In this document: in pieces, positions 33,120 through 42,553 of the stretch
Numbering within the stretch: the first letter of the stretch is position 1
Layout of the letters: every line of letters starts with the position of its first letter
From: Miscanthus floridulus
Taxonomy: Eukaryota; Streptophyta; Magnoliopsida; Poales; Poaceae
Direction: 5' to 3'
Assembly: GCF_019320115.1 (NCBI RefSeq)
Contig: NC_089595.1
Span: 111,120,461 to 111,184,460 of the forward strand
Length of the DNA: 64,000 nucleotides
Made by a program: the position numbers and the translations under genes
The notes under the pieces: model-generated
Database searches by the model: none
What the model was told of the DNA's origin: nothing
Seen by the model: the letters and a program-made list of their open reading frames with translations, nothing else

Positions 33120-34110
33120 CGTCAGCTACGTCGGTGCTCGGACCTCGCCGCCTACGCCGAGGACTCCTCGGTGCTCGGACATCGCCGCCTACGCCGGGGA
33201 CTCCTCGGTGCTCGGACGTCGCCGCCTACGCCGGGGACTCCTCGGTGCTCGGTCATCGCCAACAACGCCGGTGACTCCTCGCTCCTTGGTGCTCGAACAT
33301 CGCCGCCTACGCCAGGGACTCCTCGGTGCTTGGACGTCGCCGCCTATGCCGGGGACTCCTCGCTCCTCGGTGCTCGGTCATCGCCAGCGGCGCCGAGGAC
33401 TCCTCGCTCCTCGGTGCTCGGACATCGCCGCCTACGCCGGGGACTCCTCGCTCCTCGGTGCTCGGTCATCGCTAGCGACGCCGGTGACTCCTCGCTCCTC
33501 GGTGCTTGGTCATCGCCAGTGACGTCGGGGACTCCTTGCTCCTCGGTGCTCAGTCATCGCCAGTGACGCCGGGGACTCCTCGGTGCCCGGTCATCGCCAG
33601 CGACACCGGGGACTCCTCACACCTCGGTGCTCGGTCATCGCCAGCAACGTCGGGAACTCCTCGCTCCTCGGTGCTTGGACATCGCCGTCTACGTTGTGGA
33701 CTCCTCGCTCCTCGGTGCTTGGTCATCGCCAGCGACGTCGAAGACTCTTCGCTCCTCGGTGCTCGGTCGTCGCCACCTACGTCGGGGACTCCTCGCTCCT
33801 CGGTGCTCGGTCATCGCCAGCGACGCCAGAGACTCCTCGCTCCTCGGTGCTCGGTCATCGCCGCCTACGCCAGGGACTCCTCGATGCTCGGTCATCGCCA
33901 ACGACGCCGGGGACTCCTCGGTGCTCGGTCATCGCCGCCTACGCCGGGGACTCCTCGCTCCTCGTTCCTCGGTGCTCGGTCATCGCCGCCTACGCTGGGG
34001 ACTCCTCGCTCCTCGGTTCTCGGTCATCGCCGCCTACGCTGGGGACTCCTCGCTCCTCGGTGCTCGGTCATCGCCGCCTACGCCAGGGACTCCTCGGTGC
34101 TCGGATCTTG
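33120..34110 (+). repeat. 37/44-bp mosaic tandem repeat
   Basis: About 23 units built on TCGGTCATCGCCGCCTACGCCGGGGACTCC. Short units are 37 bases; long ones are 44 because of an added CTCGCTC. Two interior variants alternate (GCCGCCTACGCC and GCCAGCGACGCC). Neither length is a multiple of three and the unit lacks + strand stops, so all three + frames stay open for hundreds of bases without being genes. Lies in the interior of the non-autonomous LTR element. Confidence 0.85.
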
Positions 34111-34432
34111 CTACGTCTCGTCGGTGTGCTATCAAGCTGCTCCATGCTGTTCGAATCATGGTGCTGATCTTGGGCAGCACATTTGGGGTCTTGATACGCG
34201 CATGTCAGACGACGTCGGCAAGCTTTTAGACTTTTTTGACCCTGCTACAAGATTCATTCTTCATCTTCTAGCAGGCTCGGGGACTAAGTGGGCACACTTC
34301 ACCTTACGGTGAATGTGCTTGTTCTCATCTCGAGGCTACGCCCGGGGACTGGCTGCCTGCTCGGCTGGTCTTCTACTTTATGACCCTGGCACCACGTGAC
34401 TGCATCACCTACTGTCAGGCTCGGGGACTAGC

Positions 34433-34830
34433 TATGGGGGTATGGCCCCCAAGACATGGGCTGCGCCCCTAGGGGTGGCCCAGCCCACAAGGTTAAGGCG
34501 TGCACGGCGCTGCTCGACGTGCACCGCAAGACATTGTATAGTACCAAATATGCTACTTTACTTATAACCCTACCTCCTCCAGAGTATATAAGGAGAGGTA
34601 GGGGTCCCCTAGCGGATAGGCTACATCAAGCTACTTGATCGTCCAGATCAATACAATACACCAAAGACACAGGACGTAGGGTATTACGTCTATCAGACGG
34701 CCCGAACCTGTCTAAATTGCTGTCTCTGCGCCTTGTGTCACCATCCGGTTCCTGATTACGCGTACCCCCACCGATAAATCTACCATCGCGGGATACCCCT
34801 CGGTGGACTGCCGAGCATATTCTATTGACA
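34433..34830 (+). repeat. 3' LTR of the non-autonomous element
   Basis: Begins TATGGGGGTATGG (TG mutated to TA) and ends TTGACA, followed by the GGTAA target copy. Same length as the left LTR. Confidence 0.85.
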
Positions 34831-34835
34831 GGTAA

Positions 34836-35535
34836 CCTCTGTCCTCTCCTCCATGCCAACCTACCACCTGACGGTGTTTCCTCTGGCCGCTTGGGCTAAG
34901 AAAAAGATCGACAAAATCAGGAGATCTTTCTTGTGGAAGGGGGAGGAGAATGCAAATGGCGGCCAATGTCTAGTTAACTGGCGTACGGTTACCAGACCAA
35001 AAGACCTGGGCGGTTTAGGCGTCCCTGACCTGGAAAGATTTGGGCGAGCCCTCCGATTGAGATGGCTATGGCAAGAATGGGTGGACAAGTCCAAGTCTTG
35101 GAGCGGCTCGGAGCTTCCATGTTCTGATGATGACCGCCTCCTCTTCAACTCCTCAATCATTATATCTTTGGGGATGGTGCAAAGACTAAGTTTTGGCACC
35201 ACAGTTGGCTCGATGGTCAAGCTCCTAGGTACCTAGCCCCGAACTTGTTCATCCTAGTCTCAAGGACAAACCGAACAGTGCAACAAGAGCTCCGCAACAA
35301 CAACTGGATGCATAAACTAGGAAGGAAAATCACCTCGGCTATCCACATAGAGGAGTTTGTGTCTCTCTGGATACGAATACAGGACGTGCACCTACAACAG
35401 TTGTTTCCTCCGCAGGGCCCGTTTAGCTCACATGCGCATGGGGGGTTGAAATTATAATCTCGTTTGACCTTTGCTTGTACATAAACTCTCTTTCCCTATC
35501 TTAATTGAAAGACACTGCCAGTACGTTAAAAAAAA
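34836..35535 (+). pseudogene. LINE reverse-transcriptase fragment, right part and 3' end
   Basis: Continues the interrupted LINE: F-L-W-K-G-E-E-N-A-N-G-G-Q-C-L-V-N-W, then G-G-L-G-V-P-D-L-E-R-F-G-R-A-L-R-L-R-W-L-W (34930-35080), conserved C-terminal LINE signatures. Frame breaks follow near 35170 and 35236. It ends with a short 3' UTR and a nine-base A run at 35527-35535. The expected zf-RVT cluster is missing, so it was internally deleted. Confidence 0.78.
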
Positions 35536-36159
35536 AGCGCTACCCTTTTTCTTCCCGAAGCCGGGATGGATGGCTATCGGTTAGTTCCAGTTCGGCAGTT
35601 CCAACCTCCAACAGCTACTGTTGTGAGCTGGATAGCGAACTGGGCCGCGGTGCAGAGAAAGCCAGCGAGCTGTTTCCTCCGCAGGGCCCGTGCCAAACTC
35701 CTGTCGCGGTCGCCGGTGCCGGCCCAAGCTTGCTTTCAGCTCCAGCTTACCTCGACAGACGTTTGAGAGAATCGAGGTTGGAATGGATGACTGAACTCGA
35801 GCTGTGGCTGTCGAGTAACTGAGTGAGTGTTCTGCAGAGCAAAAGTTTCACTTGCCATGCTCGCTACTGCTGGTTTTGCTTTCCGTTTTCAGAATACCAT
35901 ACCAGGAGCAATCGGCGACATCGCCACCAGATGGTTTTGCCTTTTTATTTTTTTTGCATTGCGTGTGAATTGCCGTGGAAGTAGTAGCGGTCCCGTTCAT
36001 GGAACCAGGAGAGTATGGGCACGGTGTCAATCGGTTGAGCAAGTGGTTGTATGTATGCCGAAGTGGCTGGGCCCTTAGGCTATCGTCTGCCGACTCCCGT
36101 CATCTCCAACAGTTGCTGCAACCACGTCTCTCGCTTGGTTGAGAACTGAATTTACTATT
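35536..36159. other. Intergenic, no gene recognised
   Basis: A + strand frame (35505-35822) is open but shows no domain. TGTTTCCTCCGCAGGGCCCGT (35671-35691) exactly repeats 35402-35422 in the LINE 3' end. Confidence 0.45.
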
Positions 36160-36293
36160 TTCTCTCCGTTCCAAATTATAAAATATTTTAGCTTTTTTTC
36201 TAAATATACATTGTTTTTACTGTATATCTAAGTACACGGCAAAAACTATGTATCTAAAAATCAAAACATCAATAATTTGGAACGGAGGGAGTA
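36160..36293. mobile_element. Stowaway-like MITE
   Basis: The ends CTCTCCGTTCCAAATTATAAA and, on the other strand, CTCCCTCCGTTCCAAATTATT form the classical grass Stowaway terminal repeat, with TA next to the right end. About 130 bases, AT-rich, non-coding. The left end has lost a few bases. Confidence 0.75.
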
Positions 36294-36503
36294 AGGAGTA
36301 TGTAGTAATATATTCTGAATTCTTTTGCTTGTGGGTTTGGGCGTTTGGCGAGCTTATCGATGATGAGTTACCCTGGCCTGCTTTGGGCAATTGGGCTCAT
36401 GGAGAGTCTAAATAATGGTGTTGGCTTCAGTGCACTGAATCGGTTGGTGGTGAAACCCAAGTTCATGCAGCTCTTTCTTCAGGAGGATCGTGGCCGATAA
36501 AGC

Positions 36504-36705
36504 AATCGTATAACGATAGTTTTTGGGCCGAATTGGCAGCCCATGGGCCGTAGGCCGTGACCCACAATCAAAGCCCACTAACAACGCTCCTTTCACGGCC
36601 AATGAATCAAATCGTATAATGATGGTTTTTAGGCCAAATTGGTTACTAGCCTCATTAAAGTTTAGACGAAGTTGTAGCCCATGGGCTATATGACGTGGCC
36701 TGCCT
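36504..36705 (+). repeat. Diverged tandem duplication
   Basis: AATCGTATAACGATAGTTTTTGGGCCGAATTGG (36504) recurs as AATCGTATAATGATGGTTTTTAGGCCAAATTGG (36608), each followed by a GCCCATGGGC palindrome and a GGCC-rich stretch. The 19-mer CAAAGCCCACTAACAACGC from the first unit reappears near 37748. Confidence 0.6.
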
Positions 36706-37307
36706 TGTATATGGACATGAAAATTGTAAATAAAAATATTTAGATCTCATGAAATATCTCTAGAAGCTTATAAAAATTATATTTAGCTCTAGAAAATGGG
36801 AACAATATCCAAAGAAATCTAAATTTTTGCCAAAACATTACGATTTTAGTATCTATCTCAAACTTTCCATAACAAAAATAAGAAAATGCATCTAGTATTC
36901 TAAAAACTTGTTGCATTCATGCTAACTGCAACTCATGTTTCTGTTGTAATTTTTTTTTTGCAAAACGTGTTTAAACATTGATTATAATATTTTGATAATT
37001 TAACATATTTTTGTAAAAAAACATTTCTCAGTTTTCTAGAGCTAAATTTAATTATTGGAAACTTCTAGAGATACTTTCATGAGCTATAGATACTTTTATT
37101 TAAATCTGTACTGTACCAATTTATCTTTAGATTTTTCTCAAAACTTTAAGAAGCTCATAATCATTTTTCATGGTTTAAAAATCTTATCAGATATTTTTTC
37201 GGTCTTTTCAACTAAAGTGGATGGCAACCACTTCTGACTGACGGTTTTGAGAGTTGAGAGGACATGATGTCTTATTTTAAAGTTTGAGTAGAAAATTCCT
37301 ACCACAT
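36706..37307. other. AT-rich intergenic, no gene recognised
   Basis: Low-complexity AT-rich DNA. GAAACTTCTAGAGATACTTTCATGAGCT near 37058 is roughly complementary to the ATGAAATATCTCTAGAAGC region near 36750, so the block may be an old foldback element. Confidence 0.35.
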
Positions 37308-37416
37308 GGATAGTTTTTTTTTTTTTTGCGACTTAGAGATTTTATTCAGGAATCATCAGGGTTACAATCATGAGTCAACAGGTGAGCTACACAGGTTGAC
37401 TTACACACGGATAGTT
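37308..37416 (-). mobile_element. Very short LINE 3' scrap with target duplication
   Basis: GGATAGTT at 37308-37315 and 37409-37416 flank a T run and about 80 bases of LINE 3' end (TTATTCAGGAATCATCAGGG). This is a severely 5'-truncated minus-strand insertion. Confidence 0.65.
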
Positions 37417-38236
37417 AAGAAGATAAAATAGACCTTTTTTCACCGAGTAATTATCGTGCCAATAATCCGTTCTCTTTTTCTCCATCTGGCCCAGTTCTGC
37501 TTGAGGCGGTAAAGCAGTCAGCACACACTTTTTGATCAAGACGCGGGCCACAATCATCCATTGTTTCTCTATGTCTGGCCTACCTGCCGTTAGTTGTTCG
37601 AATTGGCAGCAATCCCGAGAACAGTAGGGGAGGATGCAGCGGCAGCGGCTTTTTCATACTCTCCTTTCTGCATTTCTCTTAAAAAAATTCGAAACAAGTT
37701 GCTAGTGTTGGACTTGGAGCCCCTGAGCTACGAATATGACTGCGGCCAAAGCCCACTAACAACGCCATGATTAATACGCTTGCTTGCTTGTTGCTTCCAT
37801 GACAGAGTCATTCATTTCAGACTGCAAAACTACTACTTTTTTTTCTAAAAAAAAAGAGGGAGAAGGTTTCAAAGCTACTCTTTTCCATGTCTGAACATCT
37901 TCATTCTTCCCTTCTTTTTTTTAGAAAAGAAAATGAAACCTTTGCACCTGAAATTCCTAGGAAGCATTCTAGTAGCAGTAGATCAGACACGGCCTTCACG
38001 CCTGTAGCTGCAGCCTAGCCTAGGGCAACTCCGCATCTGCTCATCGTGGCACTCCTAGTTTTTTCGCATCTGCCGCTCACCGGATGTTCAGGCTTCGAGA
38101 GGCGACCATGTTCGTTTTTCTCCTTCTAGTAAACATTCGCCTGGTGGCTGATACGAAAGGCGCTAACGACAGGAGAAAGAGCAGGAATGTACTCCACTCA
38201 CATAAATAAGCACTGCTACCCTGTGGTAAGAATGAG
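37417..38236. other. Intergenic, no gene recognised
   Basis: Mixed composition; short frames only. Confidence 0.45.
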
Positions 38237-38504
38237 ACCAATGCTCATCTTTTCTTTCATTATGACTTTGCTCGAGCTATTTGGTTTTCATCTGATGCTC
38301 CACTACGGACAGATACTTTGACAGATGAGGATGATGGGATCCAACTAATTCTAACCACTATTATAAACCAGCCCACGCCTGATTACCTGTTGTAAAAAAA
38401 TTTAACAGTACTTTGGTACATTTGGAAAGCCAGAAATGACAAAAGATTTAGTAGGAAAAATTGGACACCTTGGCAAGTCCACCATGCTGTAGCAGCAGAC
38501 ATGA
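38237..38504 (+). pseudogene. Old LINE C-terminal fragment (target of the full-length LINE)
   Basis: Plus-strand codons give A-R-A-I-W-F-S-S-D-A-P-L-R-T-D near 38271-38315 and L-W-Y-I-W-K-A-R-N-D-K-R-F-S near 38415-38455, a conserved segment after the LINE zinc finger. Stops and a frame break occur near 38390. The younger LINE inserted immediately after it. Confidence 0.65.
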
Positions 38505-38650
38505 TTACAATATAATTTTTTTTTTCGAAAGATCCGTTGTCGGCTTTGATTAATAAGTGAAGGATGAAATTACAGTGTCTCAGCGCGAGAGGCGCTCATT
38601 CACCTTTACAGTGTTTGCCCTGCCACCCCTAAAAACCTTCTAAGGAACAC

Positions 38651-41600
38651 TTACATATGGATATGATCATTAACGACTAGCTGAGCCGTTTGCGGCAGCA
38701 CCATCTCTAGACCTCTATTTCCAGCATGCAGCCAGTTCTTTGCTTCATCCTGTATCACTCTGAAAAGTTGCTCCGGCGTTCTTGACGATCTGTTGAAAGC
38801 TCGGTTATTCCTCTCCTTCCATAGTTCCCAGGTAGTCAACATAATCATTGAACGCACACCATTTCTTGTAGCTTTTGGGCCCTTGTCTCCCATATCAGCA
38901 TACCATTGGCTCATGTCTTCAGTTTGAGTCCAGTTCACCGGCCTCAGATGTGCTGCACTGATCCAGACACCCACCTTGTCCCATATCATCATAGAGTAGC
39001 AGCACTCCTGGAAGAGATGTGATACCGTTTCTAGATTCCTTACACAAAGCTGACAGAAATAGTCATTAGGCCATTGCCTGATTAACAGTCGCGCCGCCGT
39101 CCAGATCCTATTCTGTAGCATCAACCATGTGAAGAATCGACATTTTGGTGGTGCCTTTGTCTTCCATGTAATGTCAGCTGTCCTGGATGGATTCGTTCCC
39201 ATGAATTGTAGTCTGTACGCCGAGCTTGCTGAATACTGGCCGTCGCTGGTATGTAGCCAGGTTATCTGATCATGCTGTGTCGGCTGTAGAATAACCTCCT
39301 GCAGACGTTCCCATAACGACACAAATTCTTGAATCACCTGATGAGACATGTTGTGGTCCACATCTCTGATCCACTTGTCTTCAGTCAGCGCATCCTGAAC
39401 TGTTCTATTCTTCCTTTTGCTGTGTTTGAACAGGACCGGGTATAAGGTTGCAGGTGCATCTCCTTGCAGCCAGCGAGAGGTCCAGAAGGTAGCCTTGTTT
39501 CCGTTGCCTAAGGTCACAGTTGTTGCCGCGTTGAAGAGTGCTATATCAGTGTTGTCTATCGGTAGATCTAGACCTTTCCACGGCCTGGCTGTGTCATCCC
39601 ATGAATACCATAGCCAACGAAGTCGCAGAGCGCGACTGAACTTATCAAGCTCGATGATGCCAAGGCCCCCATTTACCGTTGGTGTGCAGACCTTGGTCCA
39701 TGCCACCTTACAATTTCCTCCTGTAAGCTCCTTGTCTCCTGCCCATAGAAATCGTCTACGCAGTTTGTCTAGTTCTTTTAGGAATTTTTTGGGTGCTTTT
39801 ACTGCCGTCAGCAAATAGACCGGGATTGAGCTGAGCACAGAGCGCACCAGTTCTCTTCGGCCAGCCACACTCAGTAGTCGGCCCTGCCAACCTGCTACTC
39901 TTCCCTTTGCTCTGTCTTGGATGTACTGCAAATGCACCATTTTGATTCTTCCAAGTGTGAGAGGTAGGCCTAAGTATTGTATTGGGAAATTTACTCTTGG
40001 CCCCAGGAAGTCATGCAATATATCTTCCATGTTTAGTCCAGAGCACCAAATCGGCGCTATGATACTCTTCTGCATGTTGATCTTCAGTCCAGTGGCTGCA
40101 CCAAACGCGTTCATGATCTCCATGATGCAGGTAATGTCCTGCCGTGTGGGGTTGGTGAAGATTACCGCATCGTCAGCATACATTGAAATTCGGAGGCTTG
40201 CATACCTCCCCTTGAGCTTTGATATGAATCCTTGCTGTGTTGCAGTGTTGAAAATATTGTTAAGGACATCGATTGCTAGTATGAACAGGTAGGGTGAGAG
40301 AGGGTCGCCTTGTCTGAGTCCTCTCCGATGCCTGATAGCTTCTCCTGGACATCCATTCAGCAAAATAGCTGAGGAGGACGTTCTAAGTATTGCTGCCAGC
40401 CAGTCCAGCCATCTTGTAGGGAATCCTCTTCTGCCCAGTAGCTCAATCAGGTATTCCCAAGATACCGAGTCGAAAGCTTTAGTTATGTCAAGCTTGATAA
40501 GACAAGCTGGTGTTTTTGTCCTGTGATAGTGGCGTGCTAGCCCCCTGACATACAGAAAATTTTCCTGGATGCATCTTTTTTTAATGAATGCGCTCTGGGA
40601 GTGTGAGATGAGTCTGTCAATATACACTGATAATCTTATGGCCAGCACCTTGGTCAGCAGCTTTGCAAAAGAGTGTATCAGGCTAATCGGTCTAAAGTCC
40701 TTTGGCTCTATTGCAGTTTCAGTTTTGGGAATCAGCACCACCTGAGCCGTATTTAAATGCTCCAGCGCACCATTGTGCTGTATGAAGAAAGCATGGAAAG
40801 CATTAAGGATATCTGGCTTGATGATATCCCAGCAGTTCTTGTAAAAATCATTAGTGAATCCATCTGGCCCTGGTGCCTTTTCACTGGGTAAGCATCTGAC
40901 AGCTTGATCTAATTCGTCTTCAGTAAAAGGTCTGTCTAGTTCCAGCCCTGTAGACTGTTGTATGGTGTTTATCTGGAGATGTTGCCATTGTAAGGTGTGT
41001 TGCCTCCTGACCTTTTTCCCAATCAAATTCTCAAAGTACTCCTGCAGGACTTGTTGTTTATCATTGTTTGACCAGACCAAGGAGCCGCCTTGGTTTTTCA
41101 GTGATGCAATATATTTTCTTCTTTTCCTAGCTGCCATCTTAAGGTGAAAAAATCTCGTGCAAGCATCCCCAGCTTTGATGAAATTGATTCTGGATGCCTG
41201 TCGCCTTCTGCTTCTCTCTAATGCTGCTAGGCCCAAGATTCTAACCTTGAGGTCCCTTCTTAAGCTGATTTCCCCTACTGTGAGTTGCCTGACTTCTTGA
41301 GCGATATCCAGTCTAAATATGACCTCATTTGCAATGTGCAGCTGTAGCCTCGCATTGCTGAACAGCTTCTTGTTCCAGTTGCGTAGCGCCGTAGCCGTTT
41401 CTGCCATCTTCTTGTTTAATACACTGTGCGCTGAGCCAAATTGTGGTTTATTCCATGCTGCTGTCACAACCTCCTTAAACCCATCAATCTTTAGCCAGTG
41501 GTTTTCAAATTTGAAAGCCGCCTTTCTGACTGTGCGTTCTTGACGGGTCAGGAACAGCGGGCAGTGATCTGAAGCACCCGTTGCCAGAGCGTTGAGCGCG

Positions 41601-42253
41601 AAGTTTGGGAAGGCAGCCTCCCAGCCATGATTACAGAACATCCTGTCCAATCTTACCAAGGTTGGGCTCTCTCTTTCATTGGACCACGTGTATTTCCTGT
41701 TTTGCAGTGCAATCTCCATGAGCTCACATTCGTCTAATGCTCGTCTGAACTTTCCCATCATTCTTCTATTGAGGTTCAGGTTGTTTTTGTCGCTGGCCTG
41801 ATAGATGAGGTTGAAATCTCCTACAATGATCCATGGAATAGTAGCTGGCGGCCTAATAGCCATCAATTCAGCAAGGAACTCATCTTTTCTACCATCATCC
41901 GCAGGTCCATAACATGTAGTCATTAGGAAAGGTGTCTCTGAAGATATGACCTTGATAGTTGCTGAAATGGTGAAACTTCTATTTACTGCATTAGTGACAG
42001 AGATCATGTCCTTGTTCCAGGCTAAAATAATTCCACCTCTAGTCCCCTGAGCCCCCAACTCAAGATAGGAGTCAAGACATTGGCCGAGGGTCTCATGGGC
42101 CAGAGTAGTAGTGAGACAGCTCAGTTTGGTTTCCTGCAGGCACGCAATGCTTGGCCGCGAGCAGGTCACCGTTTCTCTGACAAGTTCTCTATGAGCAGCG
42201 TCATTGAGGCCCCTTACATTCCATGTTAGCACAGTAAGGTCGTTTCTATCCAT
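38651..42253 (-). CDS. LINE ORF2: endonuclease-reverse transcriptase
   Basis: 1,200 residues from ATG at 42253. Residues 1-235 form an APE-type endonuclease (T-W-N-V-R-G-L-N at 9-16, C-L-Q-E-T-K-L, V-G-D-F-N-L-I and S-D-H-C-P-L near 231), which nicks target DNA. Residues about 470-760 are the reverse transcriptase: D-F-R-P-I-S-L-I near 520, L-D-I-T-K-A-F-D-S-V near 585, R-Q-G-D-P-L-S-P-Y near 650 and the catalytic Y-A-D-D-A near 690. Residues about 1015-1110 hold the zf-RVT region with a C-Q-L-C...H-L-F-Q-E-C-C cluster. All expected catalytic residues that I can place are present. Together with ORF1 it would carry out target-primed reverse transcription in the nucleus. No stop or frameshift was seen; expression is unknown and probably silenced by methylation. 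Confidence 0.92.
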   Translation of the reverse strand: MDRNDLTVLTWNVRGLNDAAHRELVRETVTCSRPSIACLQETKLSCLTTTLAHETLGQCLDSYLELGAQGTRGGIILAWNKDMISVTNAVNRSFTISATIKVISSETPFLMTTCYGPADDGRKDEFLAELMAIRPPATIPWIIVGDFNLIYQASDKNNLNLNRRMMGKFRRALDECELMEIALQNRKYTWSNERESPTLVRLDRMFCNHGWEAAFPNFALNALATGASDHCPLFLTRQERTVRKAAFKFENHWLKIDGFKEVVTAAWNKPQFGSAHSVLNKKMAETATALRNWNKKLFSNARLQLHIANEVIFRLDIAQEVRQLTVGEISLRRDLKVRILGLAALERSRRRQASRINFIKAGDACTRFFHLKMAARKRRKYIASLKNQGGSLVWSNNDKQQVLQEYFENLIGKKVRRQHTLQWQHLQINTIQQSTGLELDRPFTEDELDQAVRCLPSEKAPGPDGFTNDFYKNCWDIIKPDILNAFHAFFIQHNGALEHLNTAQVVLIPKTETAIEPKDFRPISLIHSFAKLLTKVLAIRLSVYIDRLISHSQSAFIKKRCIQENFLYVRGLARHYHRTKTPACLIKLDITKAFDSVSWEYLIELLGRRGFPTRWLDWLAAILRTSSSAILLNGCPGEAIRHRRGLRQGDPLSPYLFILAIDVLNNIFNTATQQGFISKLKGRYASLRISMYADDAVIFTNPTRQDITCIMEIMNAFGAATGLKINMQKSIIAPIWCSGLNMEDILHDFLGPRVNFPIQYLGLPLTLGRIKMVHLQYIQDRAKGRVAGWQGRLLSVAGRRELVRSVLSSIPVYLLTAVKAPKKFLKELDKLRRRFLWAGDKELTGGNCKVAWTKVCTPTVNGGLGIIELDKFSRALRLRWLWYSWDDTARPWKGLDLPIDNTDIALFNAATTVTLGNGNKATFWTSRWLQGDAPATLYPVLFKHSKRKNRTVQDALTEDKWIRDVDHNMSHQVIQEFVSLWERLQEVILQPTQHDQITWLHTSDGQYSASSAYRLQFMGTNPSRTADITWKTKAPPKCRFFTWLMLQNRIWTAARLLIRQWPNDYFCQLCVRNLETVSHLFQECCYSMMIWDKVGVWISAAHLRPVNWTQTEDMSQWYADMGDKGPKATRNGVRSMIMLTTWELWKERNNRAFNRSSRTPEQLFRVIQDEAKNWLHAGNRGLEMVLPQTAQLVVNDHIHM

Positions 42254-42553
42254 GGAACAACAAACTAACCACTGATATTAGGGCTTGAGAAGCCAACATC
42301 ACACTAACCTGGCGACTACAGGTTGCTTCAGGCACACAACAGCCATTACTGATAACCCAACTCATCTCCCTGCAACAGACTACTACTTTCTTCCAGCTAA
42401 GACAGCAGTACTGGACTATTCCCCTATCACACTGACTCGATACATAGCAGTGCAACATGCCTGCTGACACAACCTCACTACACCTAAACACACACAAACT
42501 GCTAAGGATTAACATGGATAACTTGGTCCTGCAACTGTCATAACCGAGCCAAC
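42254..42553 (-). other. ORF1-ORF2 spacer of the LINE
   Basis: Exactly 300 non-coding bases separate the ORF1 stop from the ORF2 ATG. A gap this long implies internal initiation, re-initiation or a separate RNA for ORF2 rather than coupled termination. Confidence 0.7.

Larger units (their letters stand above)
31719..34830 (+). mobile_element. Non-autonomous LTR retrotransposon, complete, nested in a LINE
   Basis: Two 398-bp LTRs (31719-32116 and 34433-34830) enclose 2.3 kb without gag or pol. The 5-bp target duplication GGTAA is perfect (31714-31718 and 34831-34835), and the host LINE frame resumes across it. A primer-binding-like GGCGCGCCAGGTAGG follows LTR1 (32120-32134), and a purine-rich GGCTCGGGGACTAG precedes LTR2. 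By eye the LTRs differ at about 23 positions, mostly C/T and G/A, suggesting an old, methylated insertion. It must have relied on proteins from another element. Confidence 0.9.

Noticed and set aside
33120..34110. Regularly spaced repeats resembling a CRISPR array
   Set aside because: Units abut with no unique spacers, unit length varies (37/44), and the context is a plant LTR element.
33506..34312. 268-residue + strand ORF as a repetitive protein gene
   Set aside because: All three + frames are open because the repeat unit lacks stops; the frame is not maintained between units.
39417..41543. Plus-strand ORFs inside the LINE ORF2 region
   Set aside because: Antisense shadows of the intact minus-strand ORF2.
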